DNA of 64,000 nucleotides from an uncultured Peptococcaceae bacterium. GTDB lineage: Bacteria; Bacillota; Peptococcia; Peptococcales; Peptococcaceae. Within the stretch, counting starts at the first letter, position 1. Each line of letters opens with the position of its first letter. Position numbers and translations under genes: made by a program. Under the pieces are notes generated by a model. The model was not told the DNA's origin, made no database searches, and saw only the letters and a list, made by a program, of their open reading frames with translations. Shown piece by piece: positions 51,539 to 60,514 of the stretch. Location of the stretch: positions 3,478-67,477 of the forward strand of contig CAJUDO010000015.1 of assembly GCA_910585405.1 (NCBI GenBank), read 5' to 3'.

Positions 51539-51578
51539 TTGTTTATAAAAGCATTACAAAGGAGCTGAAAGATACCAT

Positions 51579-52395
51579 ATGTCAGAAGATACTTATCCAG
51601 GGTTTAACAAAATGATCAAAGAATTTGAAGATCTGTTTATTTGGTGGTGGATGGATGGAAGTCCTAAGAAAGAGTACAAAAACATCTATCAAACGGGAAG
51701 TTTTATTGCCAAACTGAACGCAGAATATTTTCCCAAAATAACCTTCACCCGTAGCTATGATGTGAACTATTCCGGCTTTTTGCTGCGAAATAAAACAACT
51801 GTGGAGGAAGATCGATTAAAGGACTATTGTCGAAAAAATGGTTTTTCTTACTCCCTCGATTATTGGTCGAAATATGTGTCCGTTCGAATAACGGTGCCAG
51901 ATTACGCAACGCTAAAAGAATCGGCGTTGATGAAAGGCGTTGATGAAAGGCGTCCATGAAATATATCAGTGGCTAGCGGCCTATATTGACTTGGCACAGA
52001 AATTTTCCGTCATACCGTTAATGAATGAAATTCAAGAATATATGACTAGTCATCATCACTACAACGCAGAAATTCATACTTGGGGGATTTTCTGTCCCGG
52101 CACATCCGATTCGGAAGGCTATACAACTCCCAGTGGTTCTTTTGACTTCGCACAGCATGGTTATCGGAATTTGCAATCCTCTGATGAAATGATTGCCTTT
52201 ATGTTAGCGTATTGTGCGCGGATTAGATGGAAAAGTTATCCTTCTCAGCTAAACCTCTATGGTATTCGTTGGCACTATTACGACAATCCCGATATGAGCC
52301 AAGGTATTTCTGTCTTACCAACATACTATGCGTATGATCCGTTGACATATCAAGCCGTTTCGAACCAACCACCGCTCAAAGATTTTTTTGATTGA
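51579..52395 (+). pseudogene. Unknown gene split by a 13-bp tandem duplication
   Basis: Two overlapping frames (51579-51959 and 51940-52395) encode one protein. At 51924-51949 the 13-mer GCGTTGATGAAAG is repeated twice. Removing one copy joins ...KESALMKGVHEIYQWLAAYID... in a single frame of about 267 codons. As it stands, translation stops ten codons past the first repeat. The protein is aromatic-rich and apparently cytoplasmic, and I do not recognise it. The sharp, simple lesion suggests a recent or reversible event. Confidence 0.8.
51924..51949 (+). repeat. 13-bp tandem duplication (two units)
   Basis: Units 51924-51936 and 51937-51949 are identical, GCGTTGATGAAAG. Because 13 is not a multiple of three, the second unit shifts the reading frame. 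Confidence 0.95.
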
Positions 52396-52420
52396 CCGAA
52401 AAAACAACTTACGCTCTATG

Positions 52421-52459
52421 CCCCCTTTACCGGACCAGCCTCCAACAAAGGGGGTTTTT
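52421..52459 (+). terminator. Terminator after the split gene
   Basis: CCCCCTTT and AAAGGGGG form an 8-bp stem followed by TTTTTG. Confidence 0.85.
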
Positions 52460-52574
52460 GCATGAAATAGGATTTTACTTTGCAATATTTTGATGCTCCA
52501 TAGCGGATATCTGAAACAACATTGTTTCCTTGCTCTTTATTTCTACGTTTACCAACCCTTGCTTCGTTCCTTTA

Positions 52575-52603
52575 TTGACAAAGAATCTATTTCACTTTAT
52601 AAT
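52575..52603 (+). promoter_or_regulatory. Consensus SigA promoter of trpS
   Basis: TTGACA, a 17-base spacer and TATAAT: a full consensus promoter. The 110-nt leader has no T-box motif that I can find, so trpS appears constitutive. Confidence 0.9.
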
Positions 52604-52721
52604 TTTTAAATAAATACTTTTTGATTGTACTATTTCTCTGTTTCCTTTTTGTTTCGGGAATAGTCCTGTCATATATATTAAATATGCACCAAAAATTTCG
52701 ATATAAGGAGTTCTGACTAAT

Positions 52722-53714
52722 ATGGAACAAGCAAAAAAACGCATTTTGACTGGGGACCGCCCCACCGGTAAATTGCATATCGGCCATTATGTAGGCAGTT
52801 TACAAAACCGTGTAAAATTACAGGATGAATACGAGAGCTTCATTCTCATCGCCGATATTCAAGCTCTGACCACACATTTTGAACGGCCCCAATTAATCCA
52901 TGACAGCATTTATGAAGTGGCAATGGATAATCTCTCTGTGGGATTGGACCCCAACAAGGTTACCTTAGTGCAGCAATCTCATGTACCGGCTATTGCCGAG
53001 TTAACACAATATTACTCCCTGCTGGTGAGCGTCAATACCTTGCGACACAATCCTACCATTAAGACAGAAGCGGCTCAATACGGCTATGATGACCTCACCT
53101 ACGGTTTTTTAGGCTATCCGGTGAGCCAATCTGCCGATATCACTTTCTGCAATGCCGATCTGGTGCCAGTAGGAGAAGACCAACTGCCCCATATGGAGCT
53201 CACACGCAAATTAGTGCGCCGTTTTAATGAAATGTATGCGCCAGTATTGAAAGAACCCCAACATATATTGAGCAGCTGTTCTCGCCTGATGGGACTGGAC
53301 GGCAACGCGAAAATGGGGAAAAGCTTGGGCAACGCGATTTATCTGTCTGATTCTGCAGAAGAAGTGACGCGCAAAGTGAAAACTGCCGTGACTGACCCAG
53401 CCCGCATTAAAGCCAGCGATCCAGGCCATCCGGAAGTATGTGTGGTGAATAAATACCATCAGACCTTCACCGCCAATGAATACGACGATATCTGTGATAT
53501 GTGCCGCAAAGGTGCAATCGGCTGCGTGGCCTGCAAGAAAAAGCTAACGGAGAGTCTGAACAATTTACTAGACCCATTCCGTGAAAGACGGGCTTATTAC
53601 GAAGCCCATCGCGATGAAGTGCGGGATATCATCAACACTGGTACCGCCAAAGCCTGTGAAATCGGCAATGAAACTGTACGCAAAGTAAAAGATGCCATGT
53701 TCCTGACTGTATAA
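52722..53714 (+). CDS. trpS: Tryptophanyl-tRNA synthetase
   Basis: The 330-residue class Ic enzyme has GDRPTGKLHIGHYVGS (HIGH motif, residues 11-26), ADITFCNADLVPVGEDQ and the KMSKS variant KMGKS near residue 200. It charges tRNA(Trp). AAGGAG precedes the start. It is monocistronic between strong signals. A CDMCRKGAIGCVACK cysteine cluster near residues 265-280 is seen in many bacterial TrpRS and may bind metal. Confidence 0.97.
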   Translation: MEQAKKRILTGDRPTGKLHIGHYVGSLQNRVKLQDEYESFILIADIQALTTHFERPQLIHDSIYEVAMDNLSVGLDPNKVTLVQQSHVPAIAELTQYYSLLVSVNTLRHNPTIKTEAAQYGYDDLTYGFLGYPVSQSADITFCNADLVPVGEDQLPHMELTRKLVRRFNEMYAPVLKEPQHILSSCSRLMGLDGNAKMGKSLGNAIYLSDSAEEVTRKVKTAVTDPARIKASDPGHPEVCVVNKYHQTFTANEYDDICDMCRKGAIGCVACKKKLTESLNNLLDPFRERRAYYEAHRDEVRDIINTGTAKACEIGNETVRKVKDAMFLTV

Positions 53715-53742
53715 AAAGTTCCGCAAAAAATATGCAACTGAA

Positions 53743-53796
53743 AAACCGCTCAGCAAATGATTGATAGATTTCTCATTCGCTGAGCGGCTTCTTTTT
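53743..53796. terminator. Bidirectional terminator between trpS and cysS
   Basis: CCGCTCAGCAAATGA pairs with TCATTCGCTGAGCGG, flanked by A- and T-runs so that it works on both strands. Confidence 0.9.
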
Positions 53797-53854
53797 GTAC
53801 TTAAAATTATTGGAAACTCACCGCAAATTCATATTTTATAATTCACTAATTTAT

Positions 53855-55276
53855 CTATTTGCGTTTCCACGTGGTACCCTGTTTGGTATCTTCTAAAATC
53901 ACGCCAATTTCGTTTAACTGATTACGGATCTGATCTGCCATCGCGTAATTTTTCTCCTGACGCGCCTGTTTGCGCAAATCAATTAGTAATTGCATCAAAG
54001 CTTCTGTCAAGCCATCATTTTCATCCTCTTTGGCTGCGAAATCCAAACCCATAATACTCAGCAGTGTCGTATATACCTCTGACGCTTTCTGCATTGCCTG
54101 CCGATCCAGTGTGGTTTCTTTCAGATAGGTATTGATTTCCCGTGCCATATCAAACAGTGCAGCGCTGGCCAACGCTGTGTTGAAATCATCGTTCATCGCG
54201 TCTTGGAAAGCTTCCTCCAGAGCATTTATCTTTTGCAGCAGCTCTGCACCGGCAGCGGTATTTTCTGTCTTCGCCATCTGCAGACCACTATGAAGTCCAT
54301 TGTAGCAGTTTTTCAGCCGTTCCAGCCCTTTCTGCGCTACCTGTAGCTTTTCATCATCAAAATCCAAAGGACTGCGATATTGTACCGACAGCAAATAGAA
54401 ACGCACTGTTTCTGCATCGAATTTGTCCAGAATATCGCGCAGCAGGAAAAAGTTCCCCAGCGATTTGGACATTTTCTCCGAATTAATGGTAATGAATCCA
54501 TTATGCAGCCAGTAATTGGCCATCGGCTTGCCAGTGACGCATTCGGTTTGGGCAATCTCATTTTCATGGTGCGGGAAAATCAAATCCTGCCCGCCGCCGT
54601 GAATGTCAAATTGTTCGCCCAGATATTTGCAGCTCATAGCAGAGCATTCAATATGCCAACCGGGACGCCCCTTTCCCCATGGACTGTCCCAAGCAGGTTC
54701 ACCGGGCTTCGCGCTTTTCCACAACGCAAAATCCATAGGATCTTGTTTACGGGTATCTACGTCTACACGGGCTCCTGCCTGCATATCGTCCAGATTACGC
54801 CCGGACAGCTTGCCATATTCTGCATATTTGCGCACAGAAAAATACACATCGCCATCCAGCTCATAGCCGTAGCCAGCATTGATAATGCGCTGCACAAAAT
54901 CAATGATATCCTGCATATGCTCGCTTACCTTAGGATATTTTGTGGCCGGCAGCACATTTAACGCATTCACATCTTTGAAAAACTCATCAATATAACGAGC
55001 TGCCAGCTTGATGGGATCATCTTTTTCCTCATTGGCGCGTTTGATAATTTTATCATCCACATCGGTGAAATTTTGAATATAGGTCACTTCATAGCCACAG
55101 TAGGTTAAATAGCGGCGAATGGTATCAAACACCACAATAGGACGGGCATTGCCCAAATGAATGTAGTTATAGGTAGTGGGACCGCATACATACATTTTTA
55201 CCTTACCCGGTTCCAGCGTTTTCAATTCCATCTTGCAATTGTTCAGGGTGTTATGCACCATGATCGGTTTATTCAT
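53855..55276 (-). CDS. cysS: Cysteinyl-tRNA synthetase
   Basis: The 473-residue class I enzyme has YVCGPTTYNYIHLGNARP (zinc Cys and HIGH-type motif), the second zinc-binding region WHIECSAM...HGGGQDLIFPHHENE and KMSKSLGN. It charges tRNA(Cys). Its start overlaps the cysE stop by eight bases. Both genes follow a cysteine T-box, so charging and synthesis respond to the same signal. Confidence 0.97.
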   Translation of the reverse strand: MNKPIMVHNTLNNCKMELKTLEPGKVKMYVCGPTTYNYIHLGNARPIVVFDTIRRYLTYCGYEVTYIQNFTDVDDKIIKRANEEKDDPIKLAARYIDEFFKDVNALNVLPATKYPKVSEHMQDIIDFVQRIINAGYGYELDGDVYFSVRKYAEYGKLSGRNLDDMQAGARVDVDTRKQDPMDFALWKSAKPGEPAWDSPWGKGRPGWHIECSAMSCKYLGEQFDIHGGGQDLIFPHHENEIAQTECVTGKPMANYWLHNGFITINSEKMSKSLGNFFLLRDILDKFDAETVRFYLLSVQYRSPLDFDDEKLQVAQKGLERLKNCYNGLHSGLQMAKTENTAAGAELLQKINALEEAFQDAMNDDFNTALASAALFDMAREINTYLKETTLDRQAMQKASEVYTTLLSIMGLDFAAKEDENDGLTEALMQLLIDLRKQARQEKNYAMADQIRNQLNEIGVILEDTKQGTTWKRK

Positions 55277-55949
55277 TTTTTGTTTCCTCCCAATGCTTCA
55301 CTTTTGCTTCCAATTCCTTAATTTTATTTTGCATACATTCCAGTGCATCCTCTACCGGGTCGGGCAGCTTATCATGCGCCAAGTCAGCCTGATGCTTTTT
55401 CTTCAATTCGGCATCGTGCTGTAAGCTCTGTCCGTCTTTGGCTACGACTCTACCGGGAATGCCTACCACCGTACAGTTATCTGGCACCGGTTTCAGCACC
55501 ACAGAACCAGCACCGATTTTTACATTGTTGCCTACGCGAAAAGAGCCCAAAACCTTTGCTCCGGCGCCAACCACGACATCATTACCCAAAGTAGGGTGAC
55601 GTTTCCCGCTTTCCTTTCCAGTACCGCCTAAGGTTACACCTTGATATAACGTGACATCATCGCCGATCTCCGCAGTTTCCCCGATGACGATGCCTGCGCC
55701 ATGGTCAATAAACAGCCGTCTTCCCAGCTGTGCGCCGGGATGAATTTCCACCTGTGTGAAAAAACGGGCTACCTGGGAGATAAAGCGTGCCAACACAAAG
55801 TGCTTCTTTTGATACAGCTTATGGGTGATTCCTCGCTGTATCCAAATCGCATGCAAACCGGGATAATTCAGCAGCACTTCAATTTTTGTTTTTGCTGCCG
55901 GATCTCGCTCAAATACCACCTGAATGTCCTCTTGCATTTGCTCAAACAT
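55269..55949 (-). CDS. cysE: Serine O-acetyltransferase
   Basis: The 226-residue protein has the SAT helical N-terminus and a left-handed beta-helix with hexapeptide repeats. Motifs include IHPGAQLGRRLFIDHGAGIVIGETAEIG and GVTLGGTGKESGKRHPTLGN. It makes O-acetylserine for cysteine synthesis. The start at 55947-55949 follows GAGGAGG; the track-length frame five codons longer does not have a site. It is the first gene after the T-box. Confidence 0.95.
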   Translation of the reverse strand: MFEQMQEDIQVVFERDPAAKTKIEVLLNYPGLHAIWIQRGITHKLYQKKHFVLARFISQVARFFTQVEIHPGAQLGRRLFIDHGAGIVIGETAEIGDDVTLYQGVTLGGTGKESGKRHPTLGNDVVVGAGAKVLGSFRVGNNVKIGAGSVVLKPVPDNCTVVGIPGRVVAKDGQSLQHDAELKKKHQADLAHDKLPDPVEDALECMQNKIKELEAKVKHWEETKNE

Positions 55950-55997
55950 AGCAAACCTCCTCATTTATCATATTATTACATCTGTCTTTTTATCCCT

Positions 55998-56276
55998 AAA
56001 AAAACGGTCATGCATCTCCTCTATTAGAGACGCATGACCGTGATTCCACTCTAGTTCTGTCCTCCGTGCAATACCACGGGGACACTCTGCAGCCGATAAC
56101 GGGGCCAAACGGACAACTCTACCGCTGCGATGCAGCTTCAACCTGCCAACTCCCGGGCGCACTTCTCTCTGTATTTCATCAAGTTTGCTTCCAGCCAATG
56201 ACAAACCCTCTCTGACACTTCCTACAGAAATACTCTGCCCATTCTCTGTCGTTGCATATCAATTTTTGCAAGGCTT
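55998..56276 (-). promoter_or_regulatory. Cysteine T-box riboswitch
   Basis: The minus-strand leader contains a stem I with a GGCTGGAAGC-type segment and a specifier codon TGC (Cys) at 56159-56161 in AGAAGTGCGCC. The antiterminator motif AGAGTGGAATCACGG contains the bulge TGGA (56045-56048). It ends in a terminator hairpin with seven T residues (55998-56041). TGGA pairs with UCCA, the 3' end expected of uncharged tRNA(Cys) with discriminator U. Uncharged tRNA should switch on cysE-cysS. Confidence 0.9.
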
Positions 56277-56282
56277 AGTTGT

Positions 56283-56312
56283 ATTTTATGTAATCCTACT
56301 GCAGTTTGTCAA
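56283..56312 (-). promoter_or_regulatory. Promoter of the cysE-cysS T-box operon
   Basis: TTGACA, an 18-base spacer and TAAAAT on the minus strand, just before the T-box. Confidence 0.8.
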
Positions 56313-56421
56313 GTACAATTTGCTTTTGGATTGTATAATCTGCAAAAAATCCTTATAATTCTTTTATAGTGCTTTCATCCTAAACGTTTTCCAGAAATTT
56401 CTTCGTTATTTCTTGCAGCAT

Positions 56422-56931
56422 TTACATAAATTTTTCATTCTGACTGCGCCGCTCTAAAAGCGCCACATTGCGCCAACGTTGCAAGGCTGTATCGTACCCT
56501 AGCTTCTGTCGCACACCCAACTCTACATAGCCGCATTTTTGAAACAACGCTAGGCTGGGCAAATTATCGTCAAAAATTAACGCTTCCAGCGTCCAAATTC
56601 CGTTGCGCTCACTTTCCTCCGCCATGGCTTCCAATAATAGTTGTCCTACCCCTTGATGCTGATAGTCCTCATGTACATAGATGCTGACTTCTGCCACACC
56701 AGAGTACACATCTCTGGCAAAGCTGGGCGCAATCACCGCCCAACCAATTACCACACCATTTTTATTCTGTGCTACCAAACGGCTGTGTTTATGATGCGCG
56801 CCATCCCACTGGGCATAAGTAGGCACTTTCAAAGAAAACGTCGCTCTATGTCCGGCAATCCCCTGTTCATAAATCGCAGCTACAGCAGGCCAATCTTCTT
56901 CCTTCATGGCGCGAATAGAAATGTCGTTCAT
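56422..56931 (-). CDS. GNAT-family N-acetyltransferase (phosphinothricin-acetyltransferase-like)
   Basis: The 169-residue protein has the PAT-like start IRAMKEEDWPAVAAIYEQGI, the acetyl-CoA loop EDYQHQGVGQLLLEAMAEE and the tail FQKCGYVELGVRQKLGY. Relatives acetylate phosphinothricin or methionine sulfone/sulfoximine. Its insertion between ispF and the cysE T-box is not part of the usual block. It starts four bases after ispF ends, so it shares that transcript. Confidence 0.88.
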   Translation of the reverse strand: MNDISIRAMKEEDWPAVAAIYEQGIAGHRATFSLKVPTYAQWDGAHHKHSRLVAQNKNGVVIGWAVIAPSFARDVYSGVAEVSIYVHEDYQHQGVGQLLLEAMAEESERNGIWTLEALIFDDNLPSLALFQKCGYVELGVRQKLGYDTALQRWRNVALLERRSQNEKFM

Positions 56932-56935
56932 TTTC

Positions 56936-57433
56936 CTACTCCTTTTCCTGCTGCAGTGCTTTTATCGTACATACTGCATAAGCTGAAATACCCAAGCCTT
57001 CCCCTGTAAAGCCCAATTTTTCTGTAGTGGTAGCCTTTATATTGATTCTGTCCTGCCCAATCTGCAATACCTCAGCGATATTGACTTCCATCTGCGGAAT
57101 AAAGCCTGCTAGCTTAGGCCGCTGTGCCACCACTGTCACATCCACATTATTTACCTCATAGTTTGCTTGTTTCAACAATTCCGTCACACGCTGCAACAAA
57201 AGCATACTGCTGATTCCTGCATATTGAGCATCATTGTCCGGGAAATGTCTGCCGATATCCCCCATTCCTGCAGCGCCCAGCATGGCATCCATCAACGCAT
57301 GCACCAGCACATCTGCATCAGAATGCCCTAAAAGCCCCTTTTCGTAGGGAATCTCTACACCGCCCAAAATCAATTTGCGTTCCTCCACCAAACGATGTAC
57401 ATCGTATCCAAATCCTACTCTTATTTCGTCCAT
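56936..57433 (-). CDS. ispF: 2-C-methyl-D-erythritol 2,4-cyclodiphosphate synthase
   Basis: The 165-residue trimeric enzyme shows GFGYDVHRL, GVEIPYEKGLLGHSDADVLVHALMDA with its zinc-binding Asp and His residues, DIGRHFPD, and KATTTEKLGFTGEGLG. It catalyses the fifth step of the MEP isoprenoid pathway. The ATG at 57431-57433 follows GAGGA; an upstream GTG overlaps that site. It lies 11 bases after ispD. Confidence 0.96.
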   Translation of the reverse strand: MDEIRVGFGYDVHRLVEERKLILGGVEIPYEKGLLGHSDADVLVHALMDAMLGAAGMGDIGRHFPDNDAQYAGISSMLLLQRVTELLKQANYEVNNVDVTVVAQRPKLAGFIPQMEVNIAEVLQIGQDRINIKATTTEKLGFTGEGLGISAYAVCTIKALQQEKE

Positions 57434-57444
57434 AACATGTTTCC

Positions 57445-58143
57445 TCACTTTTCATTTTTTCTCATGCGTTGATAAAAAATCTCTGCTGTTTCCAGATCTT
57501 CCGGCGTCGTCAGTTTAATATTTTCATAATATGCTTCTTCCACTTTCACAGGCAAACCGTATTGTTCTGCTACAGATGCATCATCCGTGGCAATAAAGCC
57601 GTTTTCCTGCGCCTTTCGGTAGCACTCCAAAATAGCTGCTGTGTAAAAGCACTGTGGCGTCTGCACCTGCCAAAGCTGGCTGCGCGCTGGCGTTTCTTGC
57701 ACCATCCCCCAGGCATCTACCCGTTTTATCGTGTCCTTTACCGGCACACCAGCAATAACCCCACACTCTGGCGTCAGCTGGGCCAGCAGTTTTGCAATGA
57801 GTGCTTCTCTCACAAAAGGACGAGCGCCATCATGAATCAACACCCTTTCATAGACAGTCGGCAGATTCTCCAACCCGCACAGCACCGAATCCTGCCGCTC
57901 CTTGCCGCCAATAGTATATCCGATAATTTTATCATAATGACTTCGCGGCACCAGCCTTTCCACCCATGCCATTTCGGTGTCCTTGGTGACAAGCAAAATA
58001 CCGTCTATCAGCGCACTCTCCTGAAAAGCCTGCACTGTATGCTCCAGCACGGTTTTACCATACAATGTAAGAAATAATTTATTTTGTCCGGCTTGCATGC
58101 GTTTCCCCGAACCTGCTGCTAAGATAATTGCCGCTGTCTTCAT
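57445..58143 (-). CDS. ispD: 2-C-methyl-D-erythritol 4-phosphate cytidylyltransferase
   Basis: The 232-residue nucleotidyltransferase has AAIILAAGSGKRMQAGQNKLF, IHDGARPFV, VPVKDTIKR, VQTPQCF and DDASVAE motifs. It makes CDP-methylerythritol, the third MEP step. The ATG at 58141-58143 is preceded by AGGAGGGG; the longer frame was rejected. It belongs to the radA-disA-yacL-ispDF block. Confidence 0.96.
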   Translation of the reverse strand: MKTAAIILAAGSGKRMQAGQNKLFLTLYGKTVLEHTVQAFQESALIDGILLVTKDTEMAWVERLVPRSHYDKIIGYTIGGKERQDSVLCGLENLPTVYERVLIHDGARPFVREALIAKLLAQLTPECGVIAGVPVKDTIKRVDAWGMVQETPARSQLWQVQTPQCFYTAAILECYRKAQENGFIATDDASVAEQYGLPVKVEEAYYENIKLTTPEDLETAEIFYQRMRKNEK

Positions 58144-58256
58144 GTTTCGTCCCCTCCTATATGCAGAAAAAGAGTCGCTGCAGCGGCCAAAGGCGTTCTG
58201 TCCCCGCCTGAACCTTTTTCTGCAGCAACTCCCTCTCAATCGTGCTGTTTGCTCTT

Positions 58257-59360
58257 TTATTTTTCCAATGGTTTTCCAAAAATCATACGGCCTGCATTGG
58301 TTTGAATCACGCTGGTCACTTCCACTTCAATGGTTTTCCCAATGTATCGGCGACCATTTTCCACTACAATCATAGTGCCGTCATCCAAATAAGCAACGCC
58401 CTGGTTATGTTCTTTCCCGTCCTTCATGACGGTCACGATCATTTTTTCCCCAGGCAATACGACAGGTTTGATAGCGTTAGCCAGCTCATTTATATTTAAC
58501 ACCACAACACCTTGTAGAGTCGCCACTTTATTCAGATTATAATCGTTGGTTACCACACAGCCATACAATTCCTGAGCCAACCGTACCAATTTATCATCCA
58601 CTTCTGCAATATCATCGTAATCTCGATTGGAGATTTCAACTTCAATATCCAGCTCGCTGCGAATGATATTCAGCATGTCCAGACCCCGACGACCCTTTGC
58701 CCGTTTCAGCGCATCGGATGAGTCAGCAATGTGCCGTAGTTCTTCCAGTACAAAGTTAGGAATTACAATAGGGCCTTCCACAAACCCTGTTTTGCAAATA
58801 TCTGCAATTCTTCCATCAATAATAACGCTTGTATCCAGAACCTTCGGCATGTTGCAATACCCTGCTGCCCTCGTCTTGCCTTTGACTCGAAACCGGTTAC
58901 CATCTTTCCCTAGCCCCCCAAAAAAGGCTACCAAGTCTTCCCGTTTGCGCACTCCCAAGCTTACGCCTAAGTAGCCAAACACCAGACACATCACCAACGG
59001 CATATATGGCCCGATGATGGGTAAAAAGGACAGGGCATAGCCAATAAAAAATGCTACTATGAGTCCGATAATTAAACCAATTGCGCCACTCAGTAAATCC
59101 TGAGTAGACATTTTTTGTAGTTTTCCTTCCATCCACTTTGTAATGGTGATCATGCGATCCAGCAACGGTGTTGCAATCAGCCAGAAAATGATTGCCACCG
59201 CAGCGGCCAACACAACTTCTAAGACTAAAATGCTCTGCGCAGACCAGCCAAACTGCATCCTAAGGGGCACAGCCAATAACGGTGCCGCATAAACCACAAT
59301 CGCCATCCCAATCAAAGCAAAAAAGATTTGTACAATTCGTTTTAACACATTATATTTCAT
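58257..59360 (-). CDS. PIN/TRAM-domain membrane protein (YacL-like)
   Basis: Four membrane helices (residues 1-135) precede a PIN nuclease domain (VLDTSVIIDGRIADIC, then VVTNDYNLNKVA with the acidic residues). A C-terminal TRAM RNA-binding domain follows (LPGEKMIVTVMKDGKEHNQGVAYLDDGTMIVVE). This is the architecture of Bacillus YacL, a membrane-anchored putative RNase. It sits between disA and ispD, as in Bacillus. Confidence 0.93.
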   Translation of the reverse strand: MKYNVLKRIVQIFFALIGMAIVVYAAPLLAVPLRMQFGWSAQSILVLEVVLAAAVAIIFWLIATPLLDRMITITKWMEGKLQKMSTQDLLSGAIGLIIGLIVAFFIGYALSFLPIIGPYMPLVMCLVFGYLGVSLGVRKREDLVAFFGGLGKDGNRFRVKGKTRAAGYCNMPKVLDTSVIIDGRIADICKTGFVEGPIVIPNFVLEELRHIADSSDALKRAKGRRGLDMLNIIRSELDIEVEISNRDYDDIAEVDDKLVRLAQELYGCVVTNDYNLNKVATLQGVVVLNINELANAIKPVVLPGEKMIVTVMKDGKEHNQGVAYLDDGTMIVVENGRRYIGKTIEVEVTSVIQTNAGRMIFGKPLEK

Positions 59361-59434
59361 TTTTTCGCCTCCTTTCTTATTTTTATTCTACAAAACAAAC
59401 TTTAAGAAATCCTAACAAAATAATAGAAATTTTG

Positions 59435-60514
59435 TTAAATCCAATGGAATTCAGAATAAATTTGATCCCGCATTCTTTTCAGTCCGTCTTTAATTGTTTT
59501 CGCCCTTGCTTCGCCAATTCCTTCCACTTCGTCTAAATCTTCTACGGAAGCCTGCTGAATTTTTGCAAAGGAGCCAAAATATTTAACCATATTTTGTATT
59601 ACACCAAAAGGCAACCGAGGAATGCGGCTTAACAAACGATATCCCCGTGTTACCAAAATTGTATCTTGATTTTTGCCGATTTCATAACCCATTTCCCGGG
59701 CAAAGATTTCCAAGTGCAGCAAATCCTCCGAGCGCAGATTACGCAGACGTTGTAAGATGTCGTTAACACTCTTCTGTCCACCCCAGTTTTCATAATCCAT
59801 AATCGTACGTTCTTCATCCCGTGCTACATTGGAAATCAGTTCCTCTACCTGCATTTGAATTAGGCGTCCCTCGGTTCCCAGCTCACTGATATACTTGCTC
59901 AACTCTTCTTCCACACGGGCAAACATTTCCGCCCGCTGTAAAACCTTAGCCACGTCGTTGATAGATACCATACCGTCATATTCCAACACACTGAGGCTGT
60001 TTAGCGCCTTATCCAAGACTGTTTTATATTTATCCAACGTCTGCACTGCCTGATTGGCCAATCCCACCAGCACATTGCTTTCTTTCACATAATACTTGAT
60101 ATCGCCCTTAAACAGCGTAATCACGTTCCGGCGCTGAGAAATACATACCACCAGCACATCCAGCTGCCGCGCTACCTTTTCCGAAGTACGGTGCCGAATT
60201 CCCGTTTCTGAAGACGGCACGCTGGGATCAGGATTCAAATGTGCATTGGCGCGCAAAATCCGCGTAGCATCTTTGTTCAAAATAATCGCGCCATCCATCT
60301 TGGCCAATTCATACAAACTAGCTGGAGAATAAGGGCAATCAATTACAAAACCGCCAGTTACCAAATCATTGATAGCAGGATCATCTGTCAGTACAATCAG
60401 CCCACCGGTTTTTGCCCGCAACACATTATCAAGCCCCTCACGCAAAGGTGTGCCAGGCGCAGTTTGTTTTAATAACGTAATCAGTTCATTCTTTTTTCCA
60501 CCAACTCTTTCCAT
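59435..60514 (-). CDS. disA: DNA integrity scanning protein, c-di-AMP synthase
   Basis: The 359-residue protein has an N-terminal DAC domain with the DGAIILN and GIRHRTSEKVARQ motifs. A helical linker and a C-terminal helix-hairpin-helix (VEDLDEVEGIGEARAKTIKDG) follow. It makes c-di-AMP and scans DNA for lesions before sporulation. Its start directly abuts the radA stop. Confidence 0.96.
   Translation of the reverse strand: MERVGGKKNELITLLKQTAPGTPLREGLDNVLRAKTGGLIVLTDDPAINDLVTGGFVIDCPYSPASLYELAKMDGAIILNKDATRILRANAHLNPDPSVPSSETGIRHRTSEKVARQLDVLVVCISQRRNVITLFKGDIKYYVKESNVLVGLANQAVQTLDKYKTVLDKALNSLSVLEYDGMVSINDVAKVLQRAEMFARVEEELSKYISELGTEGRLIQMQVEELISNVARDEERTIMDYENWGGQKSVNDILQRLRNLRSEDLLHLEIFAREMGYEIGKNQDTILVTRGYRLLSRIPRLPFGVIQNMVKYFGSFAKIQQASVEDLDEVEGIGEARAKTIKDGLKRMRDQIYSEFHWI

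Noticed and set aside
52604..52721. T-box riboswitch in the trpS leader.
   Set aside because: No TGG specifier stem, no TGGNACC-type antiterminator motif and no terminator hairpin between promoter and start.
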